NCBI RefSeq assembly: GCF_029233945.1
Contig: NZ_JARGOQ010000034.1
Coordinates: forward strand, 1 to 42,187
DNA length: 42,187 nt
Direction of reading: 5' to 3'
Source: Sneathiella sp.
GTDB lineage: Bacteria > Pseudomonadota > Alphaproteobacteria > Sneathiellales > Sneathiellaceae
The position numbers and the translations under genes were made by a program. The notes beneath the pieces were generated by a model, which was given only the letters and a program-made list of their open reading frames with translations, made no database searches and had not been told where the DNA came from. Below are positions 8,464-18,480 of this stretch, piece by piece (position 1 is the stretch's first letter; each line of letters begins with the position of its first letter).

Positions 8464-9650
8464 TGGTTGATTTTTCGCATTCTGCGGAGCTTTTGGAACT
8501 GCGCGATCGCATAGGGCAGTTCATTCGAGAGAAAATTGTCCCGCTTGAGCATGATCCCCGGCAGGGACCGCACGGGCCGGAAGATGCGTTAATTCGGGAA
8601 ATGCAGGAGATGGCACGCAAAGCGGGCTTTTTGTCGCCTCACGCGCCGGAAAAATGGGGCGGTTTAGGCCTGGACCATGTTGGCATGGCTGTCATATTCG
8701 AGGCGGCGTGCTATTCGTCACTCGGGATGCTGGCCCTGAATATTCAAGCGCCGGATGAGGGAAATACGAATTTGCTGGCGAAGGTTGGAACGCCGGAGCA
8801 AAACGAAAAATGGCTGCGTCCGCTGGTCGAGGGTAAGATCCGAACGGTATTCCAGATGACCGAACCGGATAACGGGGCGGGCTCCGATCCGTCCTTGATG
8901 AAGACCTCGGCGCGCCAAAAGGGCGATCACTATATTATAAATGGTACAAAATGGCTGATCACGGGATATCCGGGCGCAGGGCTTCACATCATCATGGCCA
9001 GAACGTTTGATGAAGCCGGTGAGGATGTTGGCGCAACCATGTTTCTTGTTCCCGAAGGGACGCCGGGCATGAAGATGGTTCGTCTGCTTGACACCATGGA
9101 CAGCAACAGTCCCGGCGGTCATGGCGTTGTCGAACTGAAGGACGTCAAGGTCAAAGCCGAAGACATACTGGGACAGGTTGGAAAAGGATTCCGAAATGCG
9201 CAAGTAAGGCTCGGGCCGGCGCGGCTGACCCATTGCATGCGCTGGCTGGGGCAGGCAGTCCGATGCCATGATATCGCGGTTGACTATGCCCAGCGGCGGC
9301 AGTCCTTTGGCAAGGCCATTGGCTATCATCAGGGAATAGGGTTTCAACTGGCGGACAATGAAATTGACCTCGATCACTGCCGACTATCGATTTTACATTG
9401 CGCCTGGCTTATGGATCAGGGAGAAATGGCCCGCAAGGAAACCAGCCAAAGCAAGGTTTATTGCTCTGAAGCGCTGGGCCGGGTTGTTGACCGCTGTGTG
9501 CAGGTTCTTGGCGGTCTCGGGATCACCAGTGATACGATTGTTGAGCGCACTTATCGTGATATACGCGCGTTCCGTATCTATGACGGCCCGTCGGAAGTGC
9601 ATCGGCATGTATTGGCAAACGGTATAATGAAGCGCGCGGCCGCTGAATGA
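8463..9650 (+). CDS. Acyl-CoA dehydrogenase, ACAD10/11-like
   Basis: FAD-dependent acyl-CoA dehydrogenase family protein, 395 residues, full length. The N-terminal helical domain begins VDFSHSAELLELRDRIGQF. The middle domain has FQMTEPDNGAGSDPS, the FAD/substrate loop. The C-terminal domain has YAQRRQSFGKAIGYHQ, QVLGGLGITSDT and the RIYDGPSEVHR end motif. The segment GPARLTHCMRWLGQAVRC matches the ACAD11-type RxxHCMR pattern. It is translationally coupled to the APH-fold kinase, so it probably uses the phosphorylated hydroxyacyl-CoA and forms an enoyl-CoA for beta-oxidation, as proposed for ACAD11 and the Lva pathway. The acyl substrate is not determined by the sequence. Confidence 0.88.
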   Translation: MVDFSHSAELLELRDRIGQFIREKIVPLEHDPRQGPHGPEDALIREMQEMARKAGFLSPHAPEKWGGLGLDHVGMAVIFEAACYSSLGMLALNIQAPDEGNTNLLAKVGTPEQNEKWLRPLVEGKIRTVFQMTEPDNGAGSDPSLMKTSARQKGDHYIINGTKWLITGYPGAGLHIIMARTFDEAGEDVGATMFLVPEGTPGMKMVRLLDTMDSNSPGGHGVVELKDVKVKAEDILGQVGKGFRNAQVRLGPARLTHCMRWLGQAVRCHDIAVDYAQRRQSFGKAIGYHQGIGFQLADNEIDLDHCRLSILHCAWLMDQGEMARKETSQSKVYCSEALGRVVDRCVQVLGGLGITSDTIVERTYRDIRAFRIYDGPSEVHRHVLANGIMKRAAAE

Positions 9651-9683
9651 AGGCGGCGCGGCTTCTCCCGGATGGCAGGAAAA

Positions 9684-10334
9684 ATGAATAAAGCTATAGG
9701 CGCAAAAAAGTCAAACAAGCATGCGAAACGTCGACACCCGGCTTTTGAACGAAGTGAGGAGTTCGGACGCAAGAGAAAGGCAATGGTTCAAACGGCGGCC
9801 TATCTGTTTAATCGGACTGGATTTCACGCGACATCGATCAACGATATTTCGGAGGCGCTGGGTATCTCGCCCGCCGCCGTTTATTATTATTTTTCCGACA
9901 AGACAGACCTCCTGCATCACTGCCACCTGAGCGCGATCGAGAAAAGCCTGATTTTGGCTCAAGCAGCGGACGAGGGCGGTGGCAGCGGAATCGAGAAGCT
10001 GGAACGATATATTCGGAGCCAGTTTCATGCCTTGATCAGTAAGGAGGGGACGGCATGGGTCTTTGGGGATATCTCCGCCTTGAAACCGAGCCAGCGCGAA
10101 GACATCGTTGTCCGGTCCCGTGAGGTTGATAATTTTATTCTCAGATTTATTGAACAAGGCGTCGCAGATGAAAGTATCGCGATAAGTAATCCCAGAATTA
10201 CGGAATTTTTTATGATCGGGGCTTTGAACTGGGTTCCTCGATGGTACAGACCAGAGTCTAACCTGACTGCGGAGGACTTAACAGAAATCTTCCTGCAATT
10301 TGCCTTCGACGGCATGCGGCCAAGGCGTGATTAG
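9684..10334 (+). CDS. TetR-family transcriptional regulator
   Basis: A 216-residue one-domain repressor. A basic N-terminal tail of about 30 residues leads into a TetR helix-turn-helix: MVQTAAYLFNRTGFHATSIN, then DISEALGISPAAVYYYFSDK. The C-terminal ligand-binding domain is unspecific, as usual. The start is ATG 9684 because AGGA at 9676-9679 precedes it; an ATG at 9672 is also in frame but has no ribosome site. It lies 33 bases after the acyl-CoA dehydrogenase gene, in the same direction, and so probably regulates that pair in response to an acyl-CoA. It resembles fatty-acid-type TetR regulators in general layout. Confidence 0.85.
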   Translation: MNKAIGAKKSNKHAKRRHPAFERSEEFGRKRKAMVQTAAYLFNRTGFHATSINDISEALGISPAAVYYYFSDKTDLLHHCHLSAIEKSLILAQAADEGGGSGIEKLERYIRSQFHALISKEGTAWVFGDISALKPSQREDIVVRSREVDNFILRFIEQGVADESIAISNPRITEFFMIGALNWVPRWYRPESNLTAEDLTEIFLQFAFDGMRPRRD

Positions 10335-10729
10335 CGGGAAGGCGTAAAAAACAAAATGAATGAGTTCGGGAGATGGAGCCGCTGGTTTTGGCGGAAATTT
10401 ACCATATAGCCTCATTAACTCAGAAATGCCGGAGACCAATTCGCGTTAGACTTCCGTCTCCGCCACACTTTCCTCCGTTCTCTCACTAAAATTCACGATC
10501 GGACGCAGGCAAACGGATTTACGGCCGCCTGTCACATAAATTTCTTGAAACCATCCGCAATTCTACACAGAACCCCGCCACCATGTCGTCGCTTTGTAAG
10601 GCATTCGTGTGATGACGCGGCGAGGGGACATTTTGTCCGGTAACAGTTTGGAAATTGCTCAGGAAGCTTATCGTCGCTGGATGGATGATCTGGCGGACGG
10701 CTTGCCGTGGTAAAGGGAGAGGATGGCTG
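10335..10729. other. Gap between tetR and phnH
   Basis: About 395 bases without a well-supported gene. It contains a short open frame at 10612-10713, listed separately, and should carry the phnH promoter. I see no strong terminator with a T tract after the TetR gene; CCGC-N8-GCGG near 10378-10394 is a weak hairpin only. Confidence 0.4.
10612..10713 (+). CDS. Possible 33-residue small protein upstream of phnH
   Basis: ATG 10612 opens a 33-codon frame ending in a TAA 16 bases before the phnH start. The predicted peptide contains EIAQEAYRRWMDDLADGLPW. I do not recognise it. In most organisms phnG lies just upstream of phnH, but this peptide is far too short and does not look like PhnG. No clear ribosome site precedes it. 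It could be a leader peptide or chance. Confidence 0.2.
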   Translation: MTRRGDILSGNSLEIAQEAYRRWMDDLADGLPW

Positions 10730-11332
10730 ATGACGAATTCAGGCATTCCTTCACTTATAGGCGGATTTAGCAATAAGGCCTCAGATTCCTTAGCCTGCTA
10801 CAGCACCCTGCATGAGGCGACGTCAAATCCGGCGACCATTTTTCAGTTGCCTGTTACCGTTGCTGCGCCGCGTGGATTGATGATGGGCGCGGTTGTTATC
10901 CTGCTGACCCTCGCAGATGCCGAGACGCCCGTCTGGTTGGCGCCGGAATGCGACACGACGGAAGCCCGGGCACATCTTCTCTTTCATACCGGGTGTCCCA
11001 TCGTGGCGGAGCCGGAGCTTGCCGCGTTCGCAGTCATGTCCGTAGAGCGGGACTTGTCAATCACAAAGGATTTGGGCCTTGGTCTCGCAGAATATCCGGA
11101 TCGCACGGCAACGGTCATCCTCGAATCCGAGCGGCTGATCGACGGGGAGGGGCCGCTTTTTCACGGTCCCGGAATGACGGAGCCGCGCCGGTTCTGCGTG
11201 GAGGAGCATCCGCCGTCTCTCTGGGTACATATCGCCGCTAACCAGGCTCTATTTCCGCGCGGTGTCGACTGGATTTTTGCAAGCCCCACCGAGCTTGCGG
11301 CCCTGCCGCGATCGACGAAAATAGAGCTCTAA
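10730..11332 (+). CDS. phnH: Phosphonate C-P lyase subunit PhnH, orphan
   Basis: A 200-residue protein matching PhnH along its length. The opening is IGGFSNKASDSLACYSTLHE; then VVILLTLADAETPVWLAP, FHTGCPIVAEPELAAFAV, LAEYPDRTATVILE, LFHGPGM, and the C-terminal ALFPRGVDWIF and LPRSTKIEL. PhnH is a subunit of the PhnGHIJ core that makes the ribose-1-phosphonate precursor of carbon-phosphorus bond cleavage. The start is ATG 10730 with AAAGGGAGAGGA just before; a TTG further upstream would add an unrelated 25-residue tail. The striking point is isolation: none of phnG, phnI, phnJ, phnK, phnL or phnM is in the window, although other phosphonate genes begin within 1 kb. The C-P lyase operon may be elsewhere, or this PhnH may have another role. 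Confidence 0.85.
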   Translation: MTNSGIPSLIGGFSNKASDSLACYSTLHEATSNPATIFQLPVTVAAPRGLMMGAVVILLTLADAETPVWLAPECDTTEARAHLLFHTGCPIVAEPELAAFAVMSVERDLSITKDLGLGLAEYPDRTATVILESERLIDGEGPLFHGPGMTEPRRFCVEEHPPSLWVHIAANQALFPRGVDWIFASPTELAALPRSTKIEL

Positions 11333-11377
11333 TTTCGCCCCTGCGCCGCATCGGTACAGGTCGATTTCCCTGGGGTG

Positions 11378-12079
11378 TCACTCTTTGCGAAGTCGCCATT
11401 TAAATATCAGGAAATATAGTATGCAAACGATTATCCAGCTCAAGAGCATTGTAACAATCGTATGGGAGAGAAAATGCCTTCCGTTGAGCATTTGATACCC
11501 TCCCATAACCCAACCGGCAGTTAAGGCACCGGCAAGGGCGAGGAGTTTTTGTTTTTTTGACCTGACCAGGGGGATAAAGAGAAGCAGGGCGAATCCGGCG
11601 GAGGCATGCCCAGCTGGAAAACATTTGCCGCCATTGCCCAAATGGCTGTCTTGGAATGGATGCACATAGGGTTTTGTGCCGCCATATTCCTCAAGCTGGT
11701 ACGGGCAATAGACATTGGTAATCTTTTTTCCGACCCCCACGGTCAGCGGAACGAGAATGGCGCATAGAATGATAAAAAGCTGCTTGCGGGTTCGAAATTT
11801 TGCAAACGCCTTTAGGATGAAGGAAAGTATAAACAGCAGTAATACTGAACTCGCGTAAGCAATCAGTAGCCATCTTGGCAGGTTATAAAACAGGAATCTC
11901 AAGGTCGGTTCGTTCGCGTTGATAACCCATGCCTTGCCGTCGAAGAAGTAATTCGAAAGATAAAAGTCAAGATGGGTGGCCTCGAATACAATCAGGACAA
12001 TGACAAGGAGGAGTGCCGAGTAGATCAGTTGACGCCCTATATTCAGGTCATAACAGGGATCCTGTTTCTTGCTTTTCAT
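11378..12079 (-). CDS. Membrane PAP2-family phosphatase
   Basis: A 233-residue integral membrane protein with about five or six hydrophobic segments and a phosphatidic-acid-phosphatase type 2 active site. The three motifs are K-K-I-T-N-V-Y-C-P (the K...RP block, in the variant with CP), GGKCFPAGHASAGF (the PSGH block with the catalytic His) and GRHFLSHTIVTMLLSW (SR...H block). The family removes phosphate from lipid pyrophosphates or lipid A. I chose ATG 12079; the open frame continues 95 codons upstream, but that part is hydrophilic, unlike the family, and reaches into the next gene's leader. It sits alone on the minus strand inside the phosphonate region, divergent from the choline-kinase-like gene and convergent with phnH. 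Whether it shares phosphate-stress control cannot be told. Confidence 0.8.
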   Translation of the reverse strand: MKSKKQDPCYDLNIGRQLIYSALLLVIVLIVFEATHLDFYLSNYFFDGKAWVINANEPTLRFLFYNLPRWLLIAYASSVLLLFILSFILKAFAKFRTRKQLFIILCAILVPLTVGVGKKITNVYCPYQLEEYGGTKPYVHPFQDSHLGNGGKCFPAGHASAGFALLLFIPLVRSKKQKLLALAGALTAGWVMGGYQMLNGRHFLSHTIVTMLLSWIIVCILYFLIFKWRLRKE

Positions 12080-12312
12080 TGTGGCGTTCTTTCGTCGCTT
12101 ACAAGGCATACATAATAGATTTTTTGCGAATGGCGGACAGGGCAGGTGTGATGCTTTTTCCCTGACTCTACTTACAGCACTTGGATGTTTTCTACCAGAA
12201 TTGGATAGCTTCCCCTTGCTGTCATTCTTTGCTAGGTAGGATGGGCCCTTTTCGCTCAAAATCTGAGCGGTAAAGGCGGCATTGCACTTCGTGGAATTTA
12301 GTGGACGGTGGC

Positions 12313-13194
12313 ATGACTTCGGCACAGGAGAAAATTTCCGGGCTATCTCTCTGGCGAGCAACACCTTCTATCGAGCCGCTGGACGGGGGTATGACAAATG
12401 CGAACTTCCTCGTGACGGAAAGTGGTTGTCGCTATGTTGTCCGGCTTGGCGAAGATATTCCGTTTCATCACATCTCCCGTGAATATGAACTATCCGCTAG
12501 CCGGGCCGCTCATGCCGCCGGGATCTCGCCCGCCGTTGTCCATGATGAGCCGGGTGTTCTGGTGCTTGACTATATCGAGGGGAGAACGCTCACGCCGGAG
12601 GATCTGCTTGATGGTCCCTTGCGTGATAGGGCGATCCATCTCATCCGGCAGGCGCATCGGGAGATTCCGGTAAAACTCCAGGGGTCCACGCCGATTTTTT
12701 GGGTCTTCCATGTATTGCGGGAGTATGCACGGCTCTTGTCCGACGGCGATAGCCTTCATGTGAGCAGGATTGCGGATTTCCTTAAAATTACGGCGGAGAC
12801 GGAGGCGCGCTCTGGCCCCTACGATATCGTCTTCGGCCATAATGACCTGCTCGCCGCTAATTTCCTGGATGACGGAAAGCGGCTTTGGCTGATCGACTGG
12901 GAATATGCAGGGTTTAACACGCCGCTCTTTGATCTTGCAGGGCTCGCCTCCAATAATGATTTTGTCGAAGAGATGGAAAAAACCATGTTGGAAAGCTATT
13001 TCGAGGCTCCGCTCAGCGATGACCTCTGGGCCCGTTATCAGGCAATGAAGGTCGCCTCCCTCCTCAGGGAGGTGATGTGGAGCATGGTGTCGGAGCTTTA
13101 TTCCACGCTTGAATTCGATTATGGACAATATACCGAAAGCTGCCTTGAAAGGTTCGAGACGACTTACGACAGCTATAAGAAGGATTACCTCTGA
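12313..13194 (+). CDS. Choline/ethanolamine kinase-like phosphotransferase
   Basis: A 293-residue protein kinase-fold phosphotransferase of the LicA/choline kinase group. The N-terminal lobe has LDGGMTNANFLV, typical of choline kinases (GMTN block), then YVVRLGED with the ATP-binding region. The catalytic loop is VFGHNDLLAANFL with H176 and D178. The metal site is LWLIDWEYAG with D195. The start is ATG 12313; an in-frame GTG 12301 is possible. Its TGA is immediately followed by the ATG of the next gene, so the two are coupled. The context is a trimethyl-AEP catabolic operon, so the substrate may be choline, an N-methylated ethanolamine or a related amino alcohol. Whether it works in breakdown or in making phosphocholine head groups is open. 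Confidence 0.75.
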   Translation: MTSAQEKISGLSLWRATPSIEPLDGGMTNANFLVTESGCRYVVRLGEDIPFHHISREYELSASRAAHAAGISPAVVHDEPGVLVLDYIEGRTLTPEDLLDGPLRDRAIHLIRQAHREIPVKLQGSTPIFWVFHVLREYARLLSDGDSLHVSRIADFLKITAETEARSGPYDIVFGHNDLLAANFLDDGKRLWLIDWEYAGFNTPLFDLAGLASNNDFVEEMEKTMLESYFEAPLSDDLWARYQAMKVASLLREVMWSMVSELYSTLEFDYGQYTESCLERFETTYDSYKKDYL

Positions 13195-15648
13195 ATGGCG
13201 AAAGAACTTCCGACAACGGCGAAGGCGGTTGTGATCGGCGGCGGGATTGTGGGCTGCTCGACAGCTTATCATCTGGCGAAACTTGGCTGGACGGATACGG
13301 TTCTGCTGGAGCGTAAAAAACTCACCTCCGGCACCACCTTTCATGCGGCGGGGCTGGTAGGGCAGCTGCGTTCCAGCGCCAATATCACGGAGCTTTTGGG
13401 ATATTCCGTCGATCTTTATAACCGGCTGGAGAAGGAAACCGGTCTCGCCACCGGATGGAAGATGAATGGCGGCCTTCGCCTCGCCTGTAACGACGCCCGA
13501 TGGGAAGAGGTCAAGCGGCAGGCAACGACCGCGCAGTCCTTTGGTCTTGAAATGCAGCTCCTGAGCCCGTCCGAGGCGCGGGATCTCTGGCCGATCATGT
13601 CGGTGGAGGATGTGGTTGGAGCGGCATTCCTTCCGACGGATGGGCAGGCGAACCCGTCCGATATTACACAGGCGCTGGCAAAAGGAGCGCGCATGGCAGG
13701 GGCGTCAATTTTTGAGGATACATGCGTCACGGATATCCGGATTGAAAATGGAAAAATAAAAGGCGTTCAGACGGATAAGGGATTTATTGAATGTGAAATC
13801 GTTGTCTGTTGCGCAGGTCAATGGACGCGCGAGTTCGCGCAGCGTTTCGGCGTGAATGTGCCGCTCGTCCCGGTGCAGCATCAATATCTGATTACCGAGA
13901 CTATTCCGGATATGCCGCGTAACCTCCCCACTTTGCGCGATCCTGACCGGCTGACCTATTATAAGGAGGAGGTGGGCGGTCTCGTCATGGGGGGATATGA
14001 GCCCAACCCGATCCTCTGGGCGGAAGACGGTATCCCGGAGGATTTTCATTTTTCGCTGCTGCAATCCGATTTTGATCATTTCGAGCCGATGATGGAACTG
14101 GCGCTTGGTCGTGTTCCGGCGCTGGAGACCGCAGGAATAAAAGAGTTGGTGAATGGTCCGGAAAGCTTCACGCCCGATGGAAACTTCATTCTGGGCGAAG
14201 CGCCGGAGCTTAAAAATTTCTTTGTCGGCGCCGGGTTCAACGCCTTTGGTATTGCCTCCGGCGGTGGGGCGGGCATGGTGCTGGCGGAATGGGTCGCAAA
14301 AGGGGAGCCGCCCTATGATCTTTGGGCGGCGGACATCCGCCGCTTCGGAAAGCCGCATTTCGATGACGACTGGATTAAAAAGCGCACCGTCGAGGCCTAT
14401 GGCAAGCATTACACCATGGCCTGGCCGCATGAAGAGCATCAAAGCGGACGCCCGTTTCGAACCTCCCCGCTTTATGACAGGCTGAAGGCGGCGGGGGCCT
14501 GCTTTGGCGAGAAGCTGGGCTGGGAGCGGCCAAACTGGTTCGCGGAGATAGAAGCGGGGGAGACACCGGAAGATATTTATAGCTTTGGCCGGGCCAACTG
14601 GTTTGAGGCTGTCGCGCGGGAGCATAAAGCCGCGCGGGAAGCGGCGGTCCTGATCGATCAGACCTCATTCGCTAAATTTCATTTGTCCGGGCCGGATGCC
14701 GCAGCGGCGCTCGACTGGATTGCGGCAGGCAATGTCCTGCGGCCCAACGGATCGGTTATCTATACACAGATGCTGAATGAGAAGGGCGGGATTGAGTGTG
14801 ACCTGACCGTTACTCGACTGGAGGAGAATGAATTTTATATCGTCACGGGAACGGGTTTCGCGACCCATGACTATAACTGGATCCTGAAGAATATTCCATC
14901 ACATGCAAACTGCACTTTGAGCGATATAACAGGAGAGCGTTCCGTTCTTTCATTGATGGGGCCATTGTCGCGGGAAATTCTGGGGCAGGTGACGGAAGAT
15001 GATATCTCCCACAACGGTTTTCCCTTCGCAACGGGACGTATGATCGAGATTGCGGGCCATCCTGTCCTGGCGCTGCGGCTTACCTATATGGGGGAACTCG
15101 GCTGGGAACTGCATATGCCTGTCGATGAGGTGGGCGCTGTGCATGACGCCCTGATGCGTGCGGGCGCGCCGTTGGGCCTGAAGAATGCGGGCTATCGCAC
15201 GATTGAAAGCTGCCGGCTTGAAAAGGGCTATCGCGCCTGGGGATCGGATATCGGACCGGACCACACCCCGGTTGAGGCCGGGCTTGGCTGGGCGATGAAA
15301 CTAAAGTCGGGACGTGACTTCAAGGGCCGCGCGGCGATTGAGACGCAGAAGGCAAAGGGCGTTCGGAAAATGCTGGCTTGCTTCACGGTCGATGACCCGG
15401 ATGTCATCCTCTTGGGGCGGGAGACGATTTATCGAAATGGGGAACGGGTCGGCTGGCTTTCCAGTGGCGGTTACGGTCACACTATTGAAAAATCAATCGG
15501 CTATGGATACATCCGCAATCTGGATGGGGTGGATGCGGAATTCGTGCAGAGCGGCAGCTATGAGCTTGATGTTGCCTTGACACGGGTGCCATGCCGGGTG
15601 CATCTGGAGCCCCTTTATGATCCGCAGATAAAGAAAATTAAATCGTGA
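13195..15648 (+). CDS. Dimethylglycine/sarcosine dehydrogenase-like flavoprotein with GcvT domain
   Basis: An 817-residue protein. Residues 1 to about 400 are a DAO-type FAD domain with the dinucleotide fold AVVIGGGIVGCSTAYHLAKL at residues 11-30. The TTFHAAGLVGQLR block follows, where H50 matches the His that holds FAD covalently in dimethylglycine dehydrogenase. Residues about 430-817 are the FAO-M linker and GcvT-type folate-binding domain (YMGELGWELHMP, ESCRLEKGYRAWGSDI, SGGYGHTIEKSIGYGYI). The enzyme should oxidatively remove an N-methyl group and pass it to tetrahydrofolate. It lies directly after the kinase gene and 26 bases before tmpA. Since TmpA/TmpB make glycine betaine, dimethylglycine or sarcosine oxidation downstream is a natural role. 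N-methylated AEP is an alternative substrate. Confidence 0.88.
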   Translation: MAKELPTTAKAVVIGGGIVGCSTAYHLAKLGWTDTVLLERKKLTSGTTFHAAGLVGQLRSSANITELLGYSVDLYNRLEKETGLATGWKMNGGLRLACNDARWEEVKRQATTAQSFGLEMQLLSPSEARDLWPIMSVEDVVGAAFLPTDGQANPSDITQALAKGARMAGASIFEDTCVTDIRIENGKIKGVQTDKGFIECEIVVCCAGQWTREFAQRFGVNVPLVPVQHQYLITETIPDMPRNLPTLRDPDRLTYYKEEVGGLVMGGYEPNPILWAEDGIPEDFHFSLLQSDFDHFEPMMELALGRVPALETAGIKELVNGPESFTPDGNFILGEAPELKNFFVGAGFNAFGIASGGGAGMVLAEWVAKGEPPYDLWAADIRRFGKPHFDDDWIKKRTVEAYGKHYTMAWPHEEHQSGRPFRTSPLYDRLKAAGACFGEKLGWERPNWFAEIEAGETPEDIYSFGRANWFEAVAREHKAAREAAVLIDQTSFAKFHLSGPDAAAALDWIAAGNVLRPNGSVIYTQMLNEKGGIECDLTVTRLEENEFYIVTGTGFATHDYNWILKNIPSHANCTLSDITGERSVLSLMGPLSREILGQVTEDDISHNGFPFATGRMIEIAGHPVLALRLTYMGELGWELHMPVDEVGAVHDALMRAGAPLGLKNAGYRTIESCRLEKGYRAWGSDIGPDHTPVEAGLGWAMKLKSGRDFKGRAAIETQKAKGVRKMLACFTVDDPDVILLGRETIYRNGERVGWLSSGGYGHTIEKSIGYGYIRNLDGVDAEFVQSGSYELDVALTRVPCRVHLEPLYDPQIKKIKS

Positions 15649-15662
15649 TTGCATCGGGTTGA

Positions 15663-17427
<1,765 letters not shown>

Positions 17428-17434
17428 GCTGAGG

Positions 17435-18313
17435 TTAGGCTGGCTCCAGGCTCAAACGGTCATTCGCCATTTTCATAAAGGCACTCACCAGATTGCTCTT
17501 GCTGCGTTCCTTCAGGCAGATCAGCGCTTCATCCATCAGCGGCTCGCACCCTGAAATCGGAATTTTGCACAAGCGCTCATCATAGCCGAACTCGGCTTCC
17601 GAGACGATGCCGATCCCGGCGCCGCTCGCCACGATTTCGCGAATGGCTTCCCGACCGACGGCCTCTATCGAGGGGTTAAGCGTCAATCCGGCGGAGGCGG
17701 CAATCTGTTCAAGCTTTTGACGGGTTTTCGATCCCTTCTCCCGAAGGACGAGGGGTTTGCTGGCGAGCTCCTGCAGGGAGATGGATTTCATCCGCCCGGC
17801 TGAGCTTCTTTTCGAGGCAAAGGCAATAATGGGGGTGGAACTCAGTTTCACGATATCGAATTCTCGCCCTTTTGGAATTTCTCCCAAAACGCCGACATCC
17901 GCTTCATAGCTGCATAGCTTTTCGATGATTTCAGGTGTGTTGCCGGTACTGACCGAGATGAATACTTCCGGGTATTGCTGCCGGAAGGGGCCGAGGATCG
18001 GATGAAGATGCTGCACGGAGTCGGCAATAATCCTCAATTTTGCCGATCCCAGCGCCCGGGATTCCGAGAGCAACTCATGGGCCTGATGCTCCACGTCGAA
18101 CATCCGATGGGTGATTTCCAGAAGCTTTTTACCGAAATCCGTAAGGGCGACCTGCTTTTTTTGTCGGTTAAACAACAAAACGTCATACTCATTCTCTAAC
18201 TTACGTACCTGATCGGATATGGCGGGCTGGGTCAGCGATAGCGCCTCGGCGGCCCGTGAAAAGCCCCCATGGATGGCAACGAAGTGAAAGGCACGTAGTT
18301 GAACATACCGCAT
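17435..18313 (-). CDS. LysR-family regulator of the phosphonate genes
   Basis: A 292-residue LysR-type activator. The winged helix-turn-helix is at residues 1-60 (FHFVAIHGGFSRAAEALSLT, then QPAISDQVRKLENEYDVLLF). The co-inducer domain follows (LRIIADSVQHLHPILGPF, EADVGVLGE, VASGAGIGIVSEAE). It is divergent from phnW across 167 bases holding two dyads with T-N11-A geometry. It ends 7 bases from tmpB, so it sits between the trimethyl-AEP and AEP operons and could control both. LysR regulators are common beside phnW genes, usually responding to AEP or a breakdown product rather than phosphate. The inducer is not known here. Confidence 0.88.
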   Translation of the reverse strand: MRYVQLRAFHFVAIHGGFSRAAEALSLTQPAISDQVRKLENEYDVLLFNRQKKQVALTDFGKKLLEITHRMFDVEHQAHELLSESRALGSAKLRIIADSVQHLHPILGPFRQQYPEVFISVSTGNTPEIIEKLCSYEADVGVLGEIPKGREFDIVKLSSTPIIAFASKRSSAGRMKSISLQELASKPLVLREKGSKTRQKLEQIAASAGLTLNPSIEAVGREAIREIVASGAGIGIVSEAEFGYDERLCKIPISGCEPLMDEALICLKERSKSNLVSAFMKMANDRLSLEPA

Positions 18314-18366
18314 ATTATTTTCCGATCCTCTATACCAATAATATAGCTCTAGCCAAATGAAAGGCC

Positions 18367-18383
18367 ATTAATATCGATTTAAT
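18367..18383. promoter_or_regulatory. LysR-type dyad, also a CtrA-like box
   Basis: ATTAA-N7-TTAAT forms a dyad centred at 18375 with T-N11-A geometry, in the lysR/phnW intergenic region. The same bases fit TTAA-N7-TTAA, the CtrA consensus. Position next to a LysR gene favours the LysR reading, but the sequence alone does not decide. Confidence 0.45.
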
Positions 18384-18395
18384 CTATGTGTCAAT

Positions 18396-18414
18396 TGTAA
18401 ATAACGATTTTACA
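18396..18414. promoter_or_regulatory. Second LysR-type dyad before phnW
   Basis: TGTAAA-N7-TTTACA is a perfect six-base dyad centred at 18405. It lies 30 bases, about three helical turns, from the dyad at 18367-18383. Such paired, in-phase sites are typical of the recognition and activation sites of LysR regulators. The phnW start is 66 bases downstream. Confidence 0.45.
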
Positions 18415-18480
18415 TATATTACGTTGTTTACTAGGTTCTGGATCACCCGCGGTGAAATTTTTTGGTGAAGGTTTTACATA

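Noticed and set aside
12219-12230. CTGTCAT as a possible Pho box before the kinase gene
   Set aside because: Only one half-site; no second copy at the 11-base period, so no PhoB site is supported.
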